A stretch of 64,000 nt of DNA from Fontibacterium subtropicum. Lineage in GTDB: Bacteria; Pseudomonadota; Alphaproteobacteria; Pelagibacterales; Pelagibacteraceae. Position numbers and translations under genes: made by a program. The stretch spans positions 310,001-374,000 of the forward strand of contig CBDDXD010000001.1 of NCBI GenBank assembly GCA_965235415.1. Direction: 5' to 3'. Position 1 is the stretch's first letter. Each line of letters opens with the position of its first letter. Under the pieces are notes generated by a model that was given only the letters and a program-made list of their open reading frames with translations, made no database searches and was not told the DNA's origin. Below are positions 52,955 to 61,362 of the stretch, one piece after another.

Positions 52955-52981
52955 CAAAGAATTAAATTTACCTTAATAAAG
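52938..52981. repeat. 22-bp tandem duplication at the rsmD/pgi junction
   Basis: Positions 52938-52959 and 52960-52981 are the same 22-mer with one difference (C or T near the end: TTAACAAAG versus TTAATAAAG). Copy 1 carries the restored rsmD stop. Copy 2 carries the end and stop of the convergent pgi. It looks like a recent local duplication. Confidence 0.85.
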
Positions 52982-54155
52982 AATAAGTCTCTTTTTTGAT
53001 TGCTTCTACAGCTGGTTGGTTAAAAGGATTTAAATCTAACGCTTTACACAAAATTGTCGTTTCTAACATTGAGTAAACAAGTAAAGAAATAAAGCTTTGA
53101 ATAGGCTTTTTTTGATCAATCAATATTACTCGAAATGGTATCAAATTCTTTTTAAAAACTTTTATCGTTGCATTAAATTGTGCATCAACAATATTATTTA
53201 AAGAATTTTTTTTTAATTTTTGATCAAAATAGTCTTTAATTGGCTGGTCAATTTTATTATTGATTGTTTTAAAAAATGTAAAAAATTTATTTCTCTTTCC
53301 ATCTAAATAAAGCTGCATAATACTATGATGGTCTTTGGGACACTCTGATATTATTGGTGTAAAATCCTTGCCATTCTTTCCAATACTCTCTGCTAACAAC
53401 TGTTGATGCCAATAACCATAATTTAATAAGTTATGTGTATAAATAAGAGATACATGAGTATCTATTTTAGATTTTGTTATTAAAGTTAATAAAGTAGCTG
53501 CATTATTAATTAGATTTTTCTTTAAATCTTTTTTAAGAACAGAGTTAATACCTTGAATAATTTTCTTATAATCAAGATTAAACATTAAAAGACCTGCCTC
53601 TGATAAAACAGAATAACGCCCACTAAGATTTATATTGTGTTCAAAAAATAAAATATTATTCTTTTTTGCAAAATTAAATAGAACGCTATTTCTCTCAGAA
53701 ATAATTATAAAATTTTTAGATATTTCTTTTTTTCTTTTATTAAAATTATTTAAAATAATATTGCAATTTGTTAAGGTTTCTAAAGTTTGTCCAGATTTAG
53801 ATATAATAAATATTGAGAATTTGCTTAGATCTTTTCTAATAAGATCATTAACCGCAGAGTTATTTAAGCTATCTAAAAAATAATAATTCTTATCTAAGCC
53901 AAAAAAAGAAGAAAGCATCTTAGTTCCAAGAACAGACCCGCCCATTCCAACTATTAAAATATTTTTATGTAATTTTTTTTTTAAGATTATTTTTTTTAAA
54001 AAGAGATTTTTTTGATATTGTTCAGACAATGTATTAAAAAAAAAATTTTCTTTAATACTAAATAAATTTTTAAAAATTTCAGAACACTTTCTTAAATTAT
54101 TTTTATAAATTTTTGAGTTATTTTTAAAAAAATTAAAAGAATTAATTTTCATCAA
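52968..54155 (-). CDS. pgi: Glucose-6-phosphate isomerase, short form
   Basis: Pgi interconverts glucose-6-P and fructose-6-P. The 395-aa protein is well below the 450-550 aa of most PGIs. Recognisable parts are the SIS-domain ILIVGMGGSVLGTKMLSSF, the IFIISKSGQTLETLTN phosphate loop, LSGRYSVLSEAGLLM, ESIGKNGKDFTPIISECPKDHHSIMQLYLDG (in parts) and the C-terminal AVEAIKKETYSLL. The key Glu/His/Lys region around the end is present. Other compact alphaproteobacterial PGIs look similar. Its 3' end lies in the tandem repeat. Confidence 0.88.
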   Translation of the reverse strand: MMKINSFNFFKNNSKIYKNNLRKCSEIFKNLFSIKENFFFNTLSEQYQKNLFLKKIILKKKLHKNILIVGMGGSVLGTKMLSSFFGLDKNYYFLDSLNNSAVNDLIRKDLSKFSIFIISKSGQTLETLTNCNIILNNFNKRKKEISKNFIIISERNSVLFNFAKKNNILFFEHNINLSGRYSVLSEAGLLMFNLDYKKIIQGINSVLKKDLKKNLINNAATLLTLITKSKIDTHVSLIYTHNLLNYGYWHQQLLAESIGKNGKDFTPIISECPKDHHSIMQLYLDGKRNKFFTFFKTINNKIDQPIKDYFDQKLKKNSLNNIVDAQFNATIKVFKKNLIPFRVILIDQKKPIQSFISLLVYSMLETTILCKALDLNPFNQPAVEAIKKETYSLLR

Positions 54156-54156
54156 A

Positions 54157-54468
54157 CTATTTTATTTTTTCAAGAATACTTTTTTCTAAAGAACCAGAGT
54201 TTGTTCCTTTGTTAATTTCTGTATCTTTTTTATCTTTTCCAAGATTCTTATTAAAGATATCTTTTAAATTATCTTTCTCATCTTTTTGATTATTTTGATT
54301 CACGGAATCTGGTGGCAATAAATCGAAATTTGGTGGCATGGTCAAAGGATTCCTTTTTTCAATTAAAAACTCATCAGGAACATCTTTTTTCATGCCTAAT
54401 CCCTTTTGAACATTTTCACATGAGTTTAATAATAAGAATAATGCAAATAAATTTATAATTTTTTTCAT
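54157..54468 (-). CDS. DUF3035 lipoprotein
   Basis: This 103-aa protein has a signal peptide with lipobox LLLNSC (Cys about 17), followed by the DUF3035 motif KDVPDEFLIEKRNPLTMPPNFDLLPPD in two parts. The rest is Asn/Lys/Asp-rich and probably disordered. DUF3035 genes sit next to lspA in alphaproteobacteria; here they overlap by 4 bp. It should be processed by Lgt (3.2 kb) and LspA (next gene). The function is unknown. Confidence 0.88.
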   Translation of the reverse strand: MKKIINLFALFLLLNSCENVQKGLGMKKDVPDEFLIEKRNPLTMPPNFDLLPPDSVNQNNQKDEKDNLKDIFNKNLGKDKKDTEINKGTNSGSLEKSILEKIK

Positions 54469-54944
54469 TTTTTTTTTATTTTAAACAGATCGATTATTAT
54501 TAAACCAATAATCCCAATAGTGATAAAAATATCAGCAATATTAAAGGTAAACCAGTGAAAACTCTCATAATGAAGATCTATAAAGTCTGGAACAGAACTA
54601 TAATAATATCGGTCAAATAAATTTCCTAATGCTCCTCCTAAAATTACAGAAATAAATATAGACTCTAAATAATTTGACGAAGTTAACATCCAATAAATTA
54701 AAATTAAATTAATAGCAGTTATAATGATTGAAATAATTGAATAAAAAATATTAGGTTCAATTTGCAAAATTCCAAAACCAATTCCACTATTCCATACTAA
54801 AGAAAAATTAAGAAAAGAGTTCAAATAAATTTCGGATAAAGAATTATTTAAAAAATTTTTTAAAATTAAAATTTTTGAAATTCTATCTATTGTAAAAAGC
54901 GCAAGAACAAAAATAAATAAATATATCTTTTTTTTATTCGTCAT
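54465..54944 (-). CDS. lspA: Lipoprotein signal peptidase
   Basis: LspA cuts the signal peptide before the lipidated Cys. The 159-aa protein has four transmembrane helices and the two catalytic Asp motifs: GGALGNLFDRYYYSSVPDFIDL (first Asp) and FNIADIFITIGI (second Asp). The SLVWNSGIGFGIL motif is also present. It starts 1 bp after the ileS stop, as in many bacteria. Confidence 0.96.
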   Translation of the reverse strand: MTNKKKIYLFIFVLALFTIDRISKILILKNFLNNSLSEIYLNSFLNFSLVWNSGIGFGILQIEPNIFYSIISIIITAINLILIYWMLTSSNYLESIFISVILGGALGNLFDRYYYSSVPDFIDLHYESFHWFTFNIADIFITIGIIGLIIIDLFKIKKK

Positions 54945-54945
54945 A

Positions 54946-57690
54946 TTAATTTTTTAAACCGCAAATATCTCTAAAACATGGTTTTTCTAAAATCTTCCAA
55001 CAACGAGAGCATTTTTGTCCCTTAGCTTTCACTATCTTGACGGCTACTCCTTCAACATCTTTTAAAGAAAATAAATCATTTTTATTAATAAAAGATTCTG
55101 CTTTTGCTTCTGAGCATATAAAAATTTCACTAAGATCTTCTTGTTTTATAATATTTAGATACTCATCTTTTAAATAAACAATAACATTTGCTTCTAAACT
55201 GGAGCCAATAATCTTCTTATTTCTAATATCTTCTATAGCTGCATTAACAACTTGTTTTACTTTCTTAATGCCAATCCACTTATTTTTGATTTCATAATTA
55301 TTCCAAATCAAAGGCATAACTGGAAAATCCTGCAGGTGAATACTCTTATATTTTTTATTTTTAATTACCTGATAAGCCTCTTCAGATGTAAAGGCTAAAA
55401 TTGGAGAAAACCATCTTAATAAAAAATTAATAAGAACATTTAATACTTCTAAACAGTTATTTCTTCTTTGACTATTCTCACTATCGCAATAGAGAATATC
55501 TTTTTTTATATCAAAATAAAAAGCTGAAAGATCCAAAGTACAAAAATTTAAAAGCTCAACATATATTTTATGAAAATTATAGGACTTAATATAATCTCTA
55601 AATCTTAAATCAAAGTCATATACTTGCGTTAGGATATATTTCTCTAATGATGATAATTTTGAATATTCTATTTTAGAAAAATCATCGTTCAATAATTTGT
55701 CATTTAAATTTCCTAAAAGAAATCTAAGAGTATTTCGAATTTTTCGATACGACTCGGCATGTTGATTTAAAATTGCTTTATCAATCTTTAAATCTTCAGA
55801 ATAATCTGAGGCAACAACCCATAATCTAAGTATATCAGCTCCAAAATTTTTAATAACTTCTTCTGGCATAACCACATTACCTAATGATTTCGACATTTTT
55901 TGTCCTTTACCATCCACAACAAATCCGTGACACAAAATATTTTGAAATGGAGCAGTTCCTTTTGTTCCGCAAGATTCAAGTAAAGAGGAGTGAAACCAAC
56001 CTCTATGTTGATCTGATCCTTCTAAATAAAGGTTTGCTGGCCAGGCAAGTTCTGGTCTTTTATCTAAAACATAACTATGCGTAGAGCCACTATCAAACCA
56101 AACTTCTACAATATCTTTAACCTGCTCGTAATCATCAGCGCTATAATGATTACCTAAAAAATCTTGTGGCTGTCTTGTAAACCAACAATCGCTACCCTCT
56201 TCTTCGAATATTTTTGCTATACCTTCTAATACTTTTTCGTCTGCCAAAGGTTTTCCAGTTTTTTTTGAAATAAATATTGGCAATGGTACCCCCCAAACTC
56301 TTTGTCGAGAAACACACCAATCTGGTCTTGTTTCTATCATTGATCTTAATCTATTTTGTCCAACAGCTGGATAAAATTTTGTATTGCCAATTGCAGCAAT
56401 CGATTTTTTTCTCAGATCATTTGTTTCCATCGATATAAACCATTGAGGTGTAGCTCTATGAACTAGTGGCGCTTTAGATCTCCATGAATGTGGATAGCTA
56501 TGTTTGAGTTTACCTTTTCCTAATAATCTCTTTAAATTAGTCAGCTCATTTATAATTAAATCATCAGCTTTAAAAATATGTATACCAGAGAATTTAATGA
56601 TATTTTTTGTATAATGTCCTTTGTCATCAATTGTATCAAAAGCTTGAATATTATTATTCAAACATAAATAATAATCATCAGGTCCGTGACTTGGTGCACA
56701 ATGAACAATTCCTGTTCCCTGTTCTAAATTAACAAAATTAGCATCAAGCATAGGAACATCAAAAGTATAACCAATATCTTTCAAAGGATGATTGCAAATA
56801 ATATTTTTTAATTCCGAACCTGAAAAACTTTCAATAATTTCATGTTTTGTAATTGCACAATCTGCTAAAACTTTTTCTATTAATTTTTCTGCAATAATAA
56901 TTTTTTCATTATTATTTATTTTAACAATAGAATAATTAATTTTATTATTAAAAGCTAAGGCTCTATTACAAGGAATAGTCCAAGGAGTTGTTGTCCAAAT
57001 AACAACGTTACAATTTAAAAATTTTTCAGGACCAGACTTAATTAAAAACTTTGAATAAATTGTATTAGAAGTATGATCATAATATTCAACCTCTGCATCA
57101 GCTAAAGCTGTCGCTTCAACAACAGACCATAAAACTGGTTTGAAGCCTCTATATAATCCTCCATTAATTATAAATTTACTAATTTCTCTTGTTATTTGAG
57201 CTTCTGAAGACTTGCTCATAGTCGTATAATAATTCTTCCAATCTCCATTTACTCCTAATCTATTAAATTCTTTCTTTTGAATCTCGATCCAACTTGTTGC
57301 AAATTCTCTACATTCTTTTCTAAACTCATTAACTGGAACGGTGTCCTTATTTTTTCCTTTTTTTTTATATTCCTCCTCTACTTTCCATTCTATTGGTAAT
57401 CCATGGCAATCCCATCCTGGTACGTAAGGGGCATCCTTACCTGACATTTGATTAAATCTTACTACGATATCTTTTAAAATTTTATTTAATGCCGTCCCAA
57501 TATGGATGTGCCCGTTTGCATAAGGGGGTCCGTCATGTAGAATAAATTTTTCTCGACCCTTGGTCTTAGATCTTAACTCTTGATAGAGGTTAATTTGTTC
57601 CCAAAATTCAAGTATTTCAGGTTCTTTTGTAGGCAAATTTGCCTTCATAGGAAAAGAAGTTTCGGGAAGATTTATTTTAATCTCTGACAT
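54946..57690 (-). CDS. ileS: Isoleucyl-tRNA synthetase
   Basis: IleS charges tRNA-Ile. The 914-aa enzyme has the HIGH motif (GPPYANGHIHIGTALNKI, about 56-70), an editing domain in the middle, WFDSGSTHSYVL and KMSKS (GQKMSKSLGNVV). A C-terminal zinc-binding region follows (KCSRCWKILEKPCF then IC, ending GLKN), shorter than usual. Length is normal. It overlaps the ribF stop by 1 bp, in the order HAD-ribF-ileS-lspA-DUF3035. Confidence 0.97.
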   Translation of the reverse strand: MSEIKINLPETSFPMKANLPTKEPEILEFWEQINLYQELRSKTKGREKFILHDGPPYANGHIHIGTALNKILKDIVVRFNQMSGKDAPYVPGWDCHGLPIEWKVEEEYKKKGKNKDTVPVNEFRKECREFATSWIEIQKKEFNRLGVNGDWKNYYTTMSKSSEAQITREISKFIINGGLYRGFKPVLWSVVEATALADAEVEYYDHTSNTIYSKFLIKSGPEKFLNCNVVIWTTTPWTIPCNRALAFNNKINYSIVKINNNEKIIIAEKLIEKVLADCAITKHEIIESFSGSELKNIICNHPLKDIGYTFDVPMLDANFVNLEQGTGIVHCAPSHGPDDYYLCLNNNIQAFDTIDDKGHYTKNIIKFSGIHIFKADDLIINELTNLKRLLGKGKLKHSYPHSWRSKAPLVHRATPQWFISMETNDLRKKSIAAIGNTKFYPAVGQNRLRSMIETRPDWCVSRQRVWGVPLPIFISKKTGKPLADEKVLEGIAKIFEEEGSDCWFTRQPQDFLGNHYSADDYEQVKDIVEVWFDSGSTHSYVLDKRPELAWPANLYLEGSDQHRGWFHSSLLESCGTKGTAPFQNILCHGFVVDGKGQKMSKSLGNVVMPEEVIKNFGADILRLWVVASDYSEDLKIDKAILNQHAESYRKIRNTLRFLLGNLNDKLLNDDFSKIEYSKLSSLEKYILTQVYDFDLRFRDYIKSYNFHKIYVELLNFCTLDLSAFYFDIKKDILYCDSENSQRRNNCLEVLNVLINFLLRWFSPILAFTSEEAYQVIKNKKYKSIHLQDFPVMPLIWNNYEIKNKWIGIKKVKQVVNAAIEDIRNKKIIGSSLEANVIVYLKDEYLNIIKQEDLSEIFICSEAKAESFINKNDLFSLKDVEGVAVKIVKAKGQKCSRCWKILEKPCFRDICGLKN

Positions 57691-58610
57691 TATTTTTTGT
57701 TTAAACTAATTTTGGCAACTTTAATATCTTTCTTAATCTGTTTAACCAGCATTGAGCTATTTTTAAATTTTTTCTCTTTTCTAATAAAATCAATAAATAA
57801 CACTTTGATATTTTTATTATAAAAATTATGGTTTTTTTTAAAAACGTTAACTTCCAGAATAGGACTAGAACTTCCGAATGTTGGTCTTACACCAAAATTA
57901 GCTATTCCTTTATAGGTCTTTTTATTAAAAATAATTTTAACAGAATAAACACCGAACAATGGGTTAATCTGATTAGAAATTTTAATATTTGCTGTTGGAA
58001 AACCTATGCGTCTTCCAAATTTTCTTCCCTGTACAACTCTGCCAGAAATTGACCATGGTCTTCCCATAATTTTATGAGCTAAATTAACTTTTCCAGCTTG
58101 TATTAAACTTCTAATTTTTGATGAAGAAATCTTATAATTATTAAATTTTTTAAAATTAATTATAAATATTTTAAAATTATTATTTTTCGATAATGTTTTT
58201 AAAAAAAAAATATTACCTTTTCTTTTAAAACCAAATTTAAAATCTTTGCCAATAAAAATACTATGGACGGCTAATTTTTTTAAAAGAATTATTTTAACAA
58301 AATCTATATGACTTATTTTAGAAAAATTAAGATTAAAATTTTGTTTAATAAAAAAATCTGCTCGAAACTTTTTTACGATTTCTATCTTATCATTTATGTT
58401 TAAAATTTTATTATCATTTTTATTAAAAAAATCTTTAGGTAAAGGATCAAAAGTAAATATGCCAAATTTTTTATTTATTTTACGTGAAAAAATATAAGCT
58501 TTCCTTAAAAGTTCTTGATGTCCTAAATGTACTCCATCAAAATTTCCTATTGCTAAAACGGAATTAAGGAATTTTTTATCAACAGCGTTAATATTATTAT
58601 AAATTTTCAT
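57690..58610 (-). CDS. ribF: Bifunctional riboflavin kinase/FAD synthetase
   Basis: RibF makes FMN and then FAD. The 306-aa protein has the N-terminal adenylyltransferase domain (about 15-180, LAIGNFDGVHLGHQELLRKA) and the C-terminal flavokinase domain (about 183-300, GRVVQGRKFGRRIGFPTANI). FAD synthesised here could serve the FAD monooxygenase and other flavoproteins. It lies between the HAD hydrolase and ileS with almost no gap. Confidence 0.95.
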   Translation of the reverse strand: MKIYNNINAVDKKFLNSVLAIGNFDGVHLGHQELLRKAYIFSRKINKKFGIFTFDPLPKDFFNKNDNKILNINDKIEIVKKFRADFFIKQNFNLNFSKISHIDFVKIILLKKLAVHSIFIGKDFKFGFKRKGNIFFLKTLSKNNNFKIFIINFKKFNNYKISSSKIRSLIQAGKVNLAHKIMGRPWSISGRVVQGRKFGRRIGFPTANIKISNQINPLFGVYSVKIIFNKKTYKGIANFGVRPTFGSSSPILEVNVFKKNHNFYNKNIKVLFIDFIRKEKKFKNSSMLVKQIKKDIKVAKISLNKK

Positions 58611-59465
58611 TTACCAAATCAATTCTTTCTGAAAATAATTAATCTTAAAATCTTTATTTTTTTGAATTACAAATTTAGCTAAATTTATTTTTTTTTTATT
58701 CCATTCCGATTTATGAATGCCGCCTGCTATAAATAAATTTTTAACTTTAAAATTATTTGATCCTAAAATATCAGTATTTAAATTATCTCCAATAACGAGA
58801 ATTTTTTTTTTATTTATATTTTTTCTATATTTTTTTTTTATTAAATCATAAATATATTTATAAAAATATTTATAAGGTTTTCCGAAATACTTAACTTTAC
58901 CACCCATTTTTTCATATAATTTTGCAATAGACCCTGCGCAATATTCAGTTCGATTACCTCTATGAACGATTAAATCTGGATTAGCACAAATCATTTTTAG
59001 ATTTCTTTTTTTTATTTTTTTAAGAGTAGGAATATATTTGCTAAGATTATCTTTGTTATTATTTACACCGGTACAAACAACAAAATCTGCATTATTTATC
59101 GAAGATTTTTTTAGACCTAAGTCCATAAATAAACTTTTATCCCTCTTTGGTCCCAAATGATAAAAAGATTTATTTTTACTTAAAACTTTTAAATAATGAC
59201 GAGTTGAATCCCCAGAGGTAATTAATAAATTATATAATTTTCTTTTAAATTTTATTTTATTTAAAAATTTTTGAACACTATTACTAGGTCTCGGGGCATT
59301 TGAAATTAATATAATTTTCTTGTTTTTTTTTATGTTTTTTAAGACCTTTAAAGCCTCAGAATAACATTCAATACCGTTATGAACTACGCCCCAGAGATCA
59401 ACAAAAAATATATCAAATTTTGAATAAATCTTATTTAACCCGCTCAAAAAAACAGGATTATTCAT
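58611..59465 (-). CDS. HAD-superfamily hydrolase, TIGR01459 family
   Basis: This 284-aa protein is a class IIA HAD phosphatase. Motif I is FFVDLWGVVHNGIE (Asp nucleophile plus a second position of GV type), motif II is ILISNAPRPS (Ser) and the C-terminal motif III/IV is LVIGDNLNTDILGSNN (Asp-Asn...Asp). TIGR01459 proteins are found in alphaproteobacteria before ribF, as here. The substrate is not known. Confidence 0.86.
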   Translation of the reverse strand: MNNPVFLSGLNKIYSKFDIFFVDLWGVVHNGIECYSEALKVLKNIKKNKKIILISNAPRPSNSVQKFLNKIKFKRKLYNLLITSGDSTRHYLKVLSKNKSFYHLGPKRDKSLFMDLGLKKSSINNADFVVCTGVNNNKDNLSKYIPTLKKIKKRNLKMICANPDLIVHRGNRTEYCAGSIAKLYEKMGGKVKYFGKPYKYFYKYIYDLIKKKYRKNINKKKILVIGDNLNTDILGSNNFKVKNLFIAGGIHKSEWNKKKINLAKFVIQKNKDFKINYFQKELIW

Positions 59466-59475
59466 AACTTTATAA

Positions 59476-60837
59476 TTATTGTGTAGAACTAATTGTCTTC
59501 CTTAATTTCTCTACGATTAAATCTATTTCTTGTTTTTGAATAATCAAAGGAGGAGATAAAGCGATAATATCTCCTGTTACTCTCACAAATAATTTTTGAT
59601 CTTTAAAAGCTTCACATAGAACGTTGTATGCTCTTCTTGAAGGTTTGTCCGAGATTGGTTCTAACTCTACAGCTCCTATTAATCCAAGATTTCTTATATC
59701 TATAATATGTTTTGTACCTTTTAACGAATGCAAAGCATCTTCCCAATATTTTGCAATTTCTGAAACTCTGACCAATAAATTTTCTTTTTTATAAACATCA
59801 AGAGTAGCAATTGCTGCTGCACAAGCTAATGGATGCGCTGAATAAGTATATCCATGAAAAAAATCAATAACTTTGGGATCTCCTTGCATAAATGTTTTAT
59901 AAATTTTATCAGAAACAAAAGTTGCAGCCATTGGTACGGTTCCGCTGGTCAATCCTTTTGCTATTGTCATTAAATCAGGTTCGATATTAAAAAAATCTGC
60001 AGCAAATGGTTTTCCTAATCTTCCAAAGCCAGTGATCACTTCATCAAATATTAAAATTATATCGTTATCAGTACAAATTTTTCTTAGTTTTTCCAAATAA
60101 CCAACAGGTGGAATTAAAACTCCTGTTGAGCCTGCAACAGGTTCAACGATCACTGCAGCAATGTTAGCTGCGCCATGTTTTTCAATTTGTTTTAACAAAT
60201 CATCAGCTAAATGAGCTCCCCATGCTGGTTGTCCTTTGGAATATGAATTATGTTCAAGATTATGCGTGTGTGGAAGATGATAAACTTCTGGTAAAAATCT
60301 TTCGAATTGTTTCTTATTATTAACTATACCACCTACTGACAATCCTCCAAAACCTGTGCCGTGATAACCTCTTTCACGACCTATTAAAATTCTTTTTGAT
60401 GGCTGTCCAATTGCCCGAAAATAAGCTAAAGCGATTTTTAAAGCTGTTTCAACTGCCTCTGAACCAGAATTGCTATAAAAAACATGGTTTAAATTTTCTG
60501 GTGAAATATCTGTTAACTTATTGCTTAACTCAAAAGCTTTGTAATGACCTGCTTGAAAAGAAGGAACAAAATCTAACTCAGCAGCTTGTTCTTGGATTGC
60601 TTTAACAATTTCTTCTCTATTATGGCCAGCGTTACAACACCATAAACCTGCAACTGCATCTAAAACTTTATCACCATTTGGAGTGTAATAATACATGCCT
60701 TTAGACTTTGATACTATTCTTGGATCTGCTTTAAAATCTTGATTGGCAGTAAAAGGCATCCAAAATGCCTCGAGATCATTTGGTTTATAATTAGTTTTTA
60801 GTTTTTGATCTTTAGCTGTGTAATTGTTTAAGCCCAT
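59476..60837 (-). CDS. Omega-amino acid:pyruvate transaminase (class III)
   Basis: The 453-aa PLP enzyme resembles Pseudomonas omega-amino acid:pyruvate (beta-alanine:pyruvate) aminotransferase throughout. Matching blocks are AFWMPFTANQDFKADPR, AGLWCCNAGHNREEIV, LNHVFYSNSGSEAVETALK, RERGYHGTGFGG and IFDEVITGFGRLGKPF. The PLP lysine is in TIAKGLTSGTVPMAA and HGYTYSAHPLACAAA follows. Likely substrates are beta-alanine or related omega-amines, but taurine- or GABA-like substrates are possible. It is divergent from groES across 202 bp. Confidence 0.82.
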   Translation of the reverse strand: MGLNNYTAKDQKLKTNYKPNDLEAFWMPFTANQDFKADPRIVSKSKGMYYYTPNGDKVLDAVAGLWCCNAGHNREEIVKAIQEQAAELDFVPSFQAGHYKAFELSNKLTDISPENLNHVFYSNSGSEAVETALKIALAYFRAIGQPSKRILIGRERGYHGTGFGGLSVGGIVNNKKQFERFLPEVYHLPHTHNLEHNSYSKGQPAWGAHLADDLLKQIEKHGAANIAAVIVEPVAGSTGVLIPPVGYLEKLRKICTDNDIILIFDEVITGFGRLGKPFAADFFNIEPDLMTIAKGLTSGTVPMAATFVSDKIYKTFMQGDPKVIDFFHGYTYSAHPLACAAAIATLDVYKKENLLVRVSEIAKYWEDALHSLKGTKHIIDIRNLGLIGAVELEPISDKPSRRAYNVLCEAFKDQKLFVRVTGDIIALSPPLIIQKQEIDLIVEKLRKTISSTQ

Positions 60838-60942
60838 AAGAGCTGTACTTTATAAAGCATAATTTTGTATCTTCCATATAAATCAGATTGAAAAAAACTA
60901 ATAAAATATAGTGTTTTAGTAATTTTATTGTACTATTGACCC

Positions 60943-60971
60943 CTTGAAATTTAATAGAGCAATCATCATAT
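60943..60971 (+). promoter_or_regulatory. Candidate sigma-32 (RpoH) heat-shock promoter of groESL
   Basis: CTTGAAA (60943-60949) and CATCATAT (60964-60971) are 14 bp apart. The first matches the sigma-32 -35 consensus exactly; the second matches 6 of 8 positions of CCCCATNT. The 202-bp gap 60838-61039 shows no CIRCE-type inverted repeat (no HrcA site), so heat control is probably by sigma-32 alone. A GTAC/GTAC hairpin (about 60980-60993) lies downstream. Confidence 0.55.
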
Positions 60972-61024
60972 AGCCTCAAGTACGTTATTGTACAAAGTTA
61001 CATTTTGATTAACAACTAATTTTA

Positions 61025-61029
61025 CGGAG
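61025..61029 (+). promoter_or_regulatory. Shine-Dalgarno of groES
   Basis: CGGAG ends 10 nt before the groES ATG at 61040. Few genes in this window have a recognisable Shine-Dalgarno, and those that do encode abundant proteins. Confidence 0.55.
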
Positions 61030-61039
61030 AATTAAATTA

Positions 61040-61336
61040 ATGAACTTTAGACCTTTACACGATCGTGTTCTTGTTCAGCCTTTGGATGGAGAAGAAAAAA
61101 CAGCAGGTGGAATAATTATACCAGATACAGCAAAAGAAAAACCTTCTGAAGGAAAAGTTATTGCTGTTGGACCTGGAGCAAAAACTGAAGATGGAAAAAT
61201 TTTACCAATGGAAGTTAAAGTTGGAGACCTTGTTCTGTTTGGAAAATGGTCAGGAACTGAAGTTAAAATTGACGGCGTTGAATATAGCATCATGAAAGAA
61301 TCTGACATCATGGGCATTATGTCTAAGAAAAAATAA
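61040..61336 (+). CDS. groES: Co-chaperonin GroES
   Basis: The 98-aa subunit caps the GroEL cavity as a heptamer. The N-terminal FRPLHDRVLVQPLDGEEKTAGG, the mobile loop (EKTAGGIIIPDTAKEKPSEG) and the conserved GKVIAVGPGAKTEDGK and YSIMKESDIMGIM segments are normal. It is followed 26 bp later by groEL. Confidence 0.98.
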   Translation: MNFRPLHDRVLVQPLDGEEKTAGGIIIPDTAKEKPSEGKVIAVGPGAKTEDGKILPMEVKVGDLVLFGKWSGTEVKIDGVEYSIMKESDIMGIMSKKK

Positions 61337-61349
61337 TTAAAATAAAAAA

Positions 61350-61355
61350 AAGGAG
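61350..61355 (+). promoter_or_regulatory. Strong Shine-Dalgarno of groEL
   Basis: AAGGAG lies 7 nt before the groEL ATG, in the same A-rich context and spacing as the atpE site. It suggests strong translation of the chaperonin. Confidence 0.75.
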
Positions 61356-61362
61356 AAAAAAA

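Noticed and set aside
60838..61039. CIRCE/HrcA operator upstream of groES
   Set aside because: I searched for TTAGCACTC and its complement; nothing similar is present.
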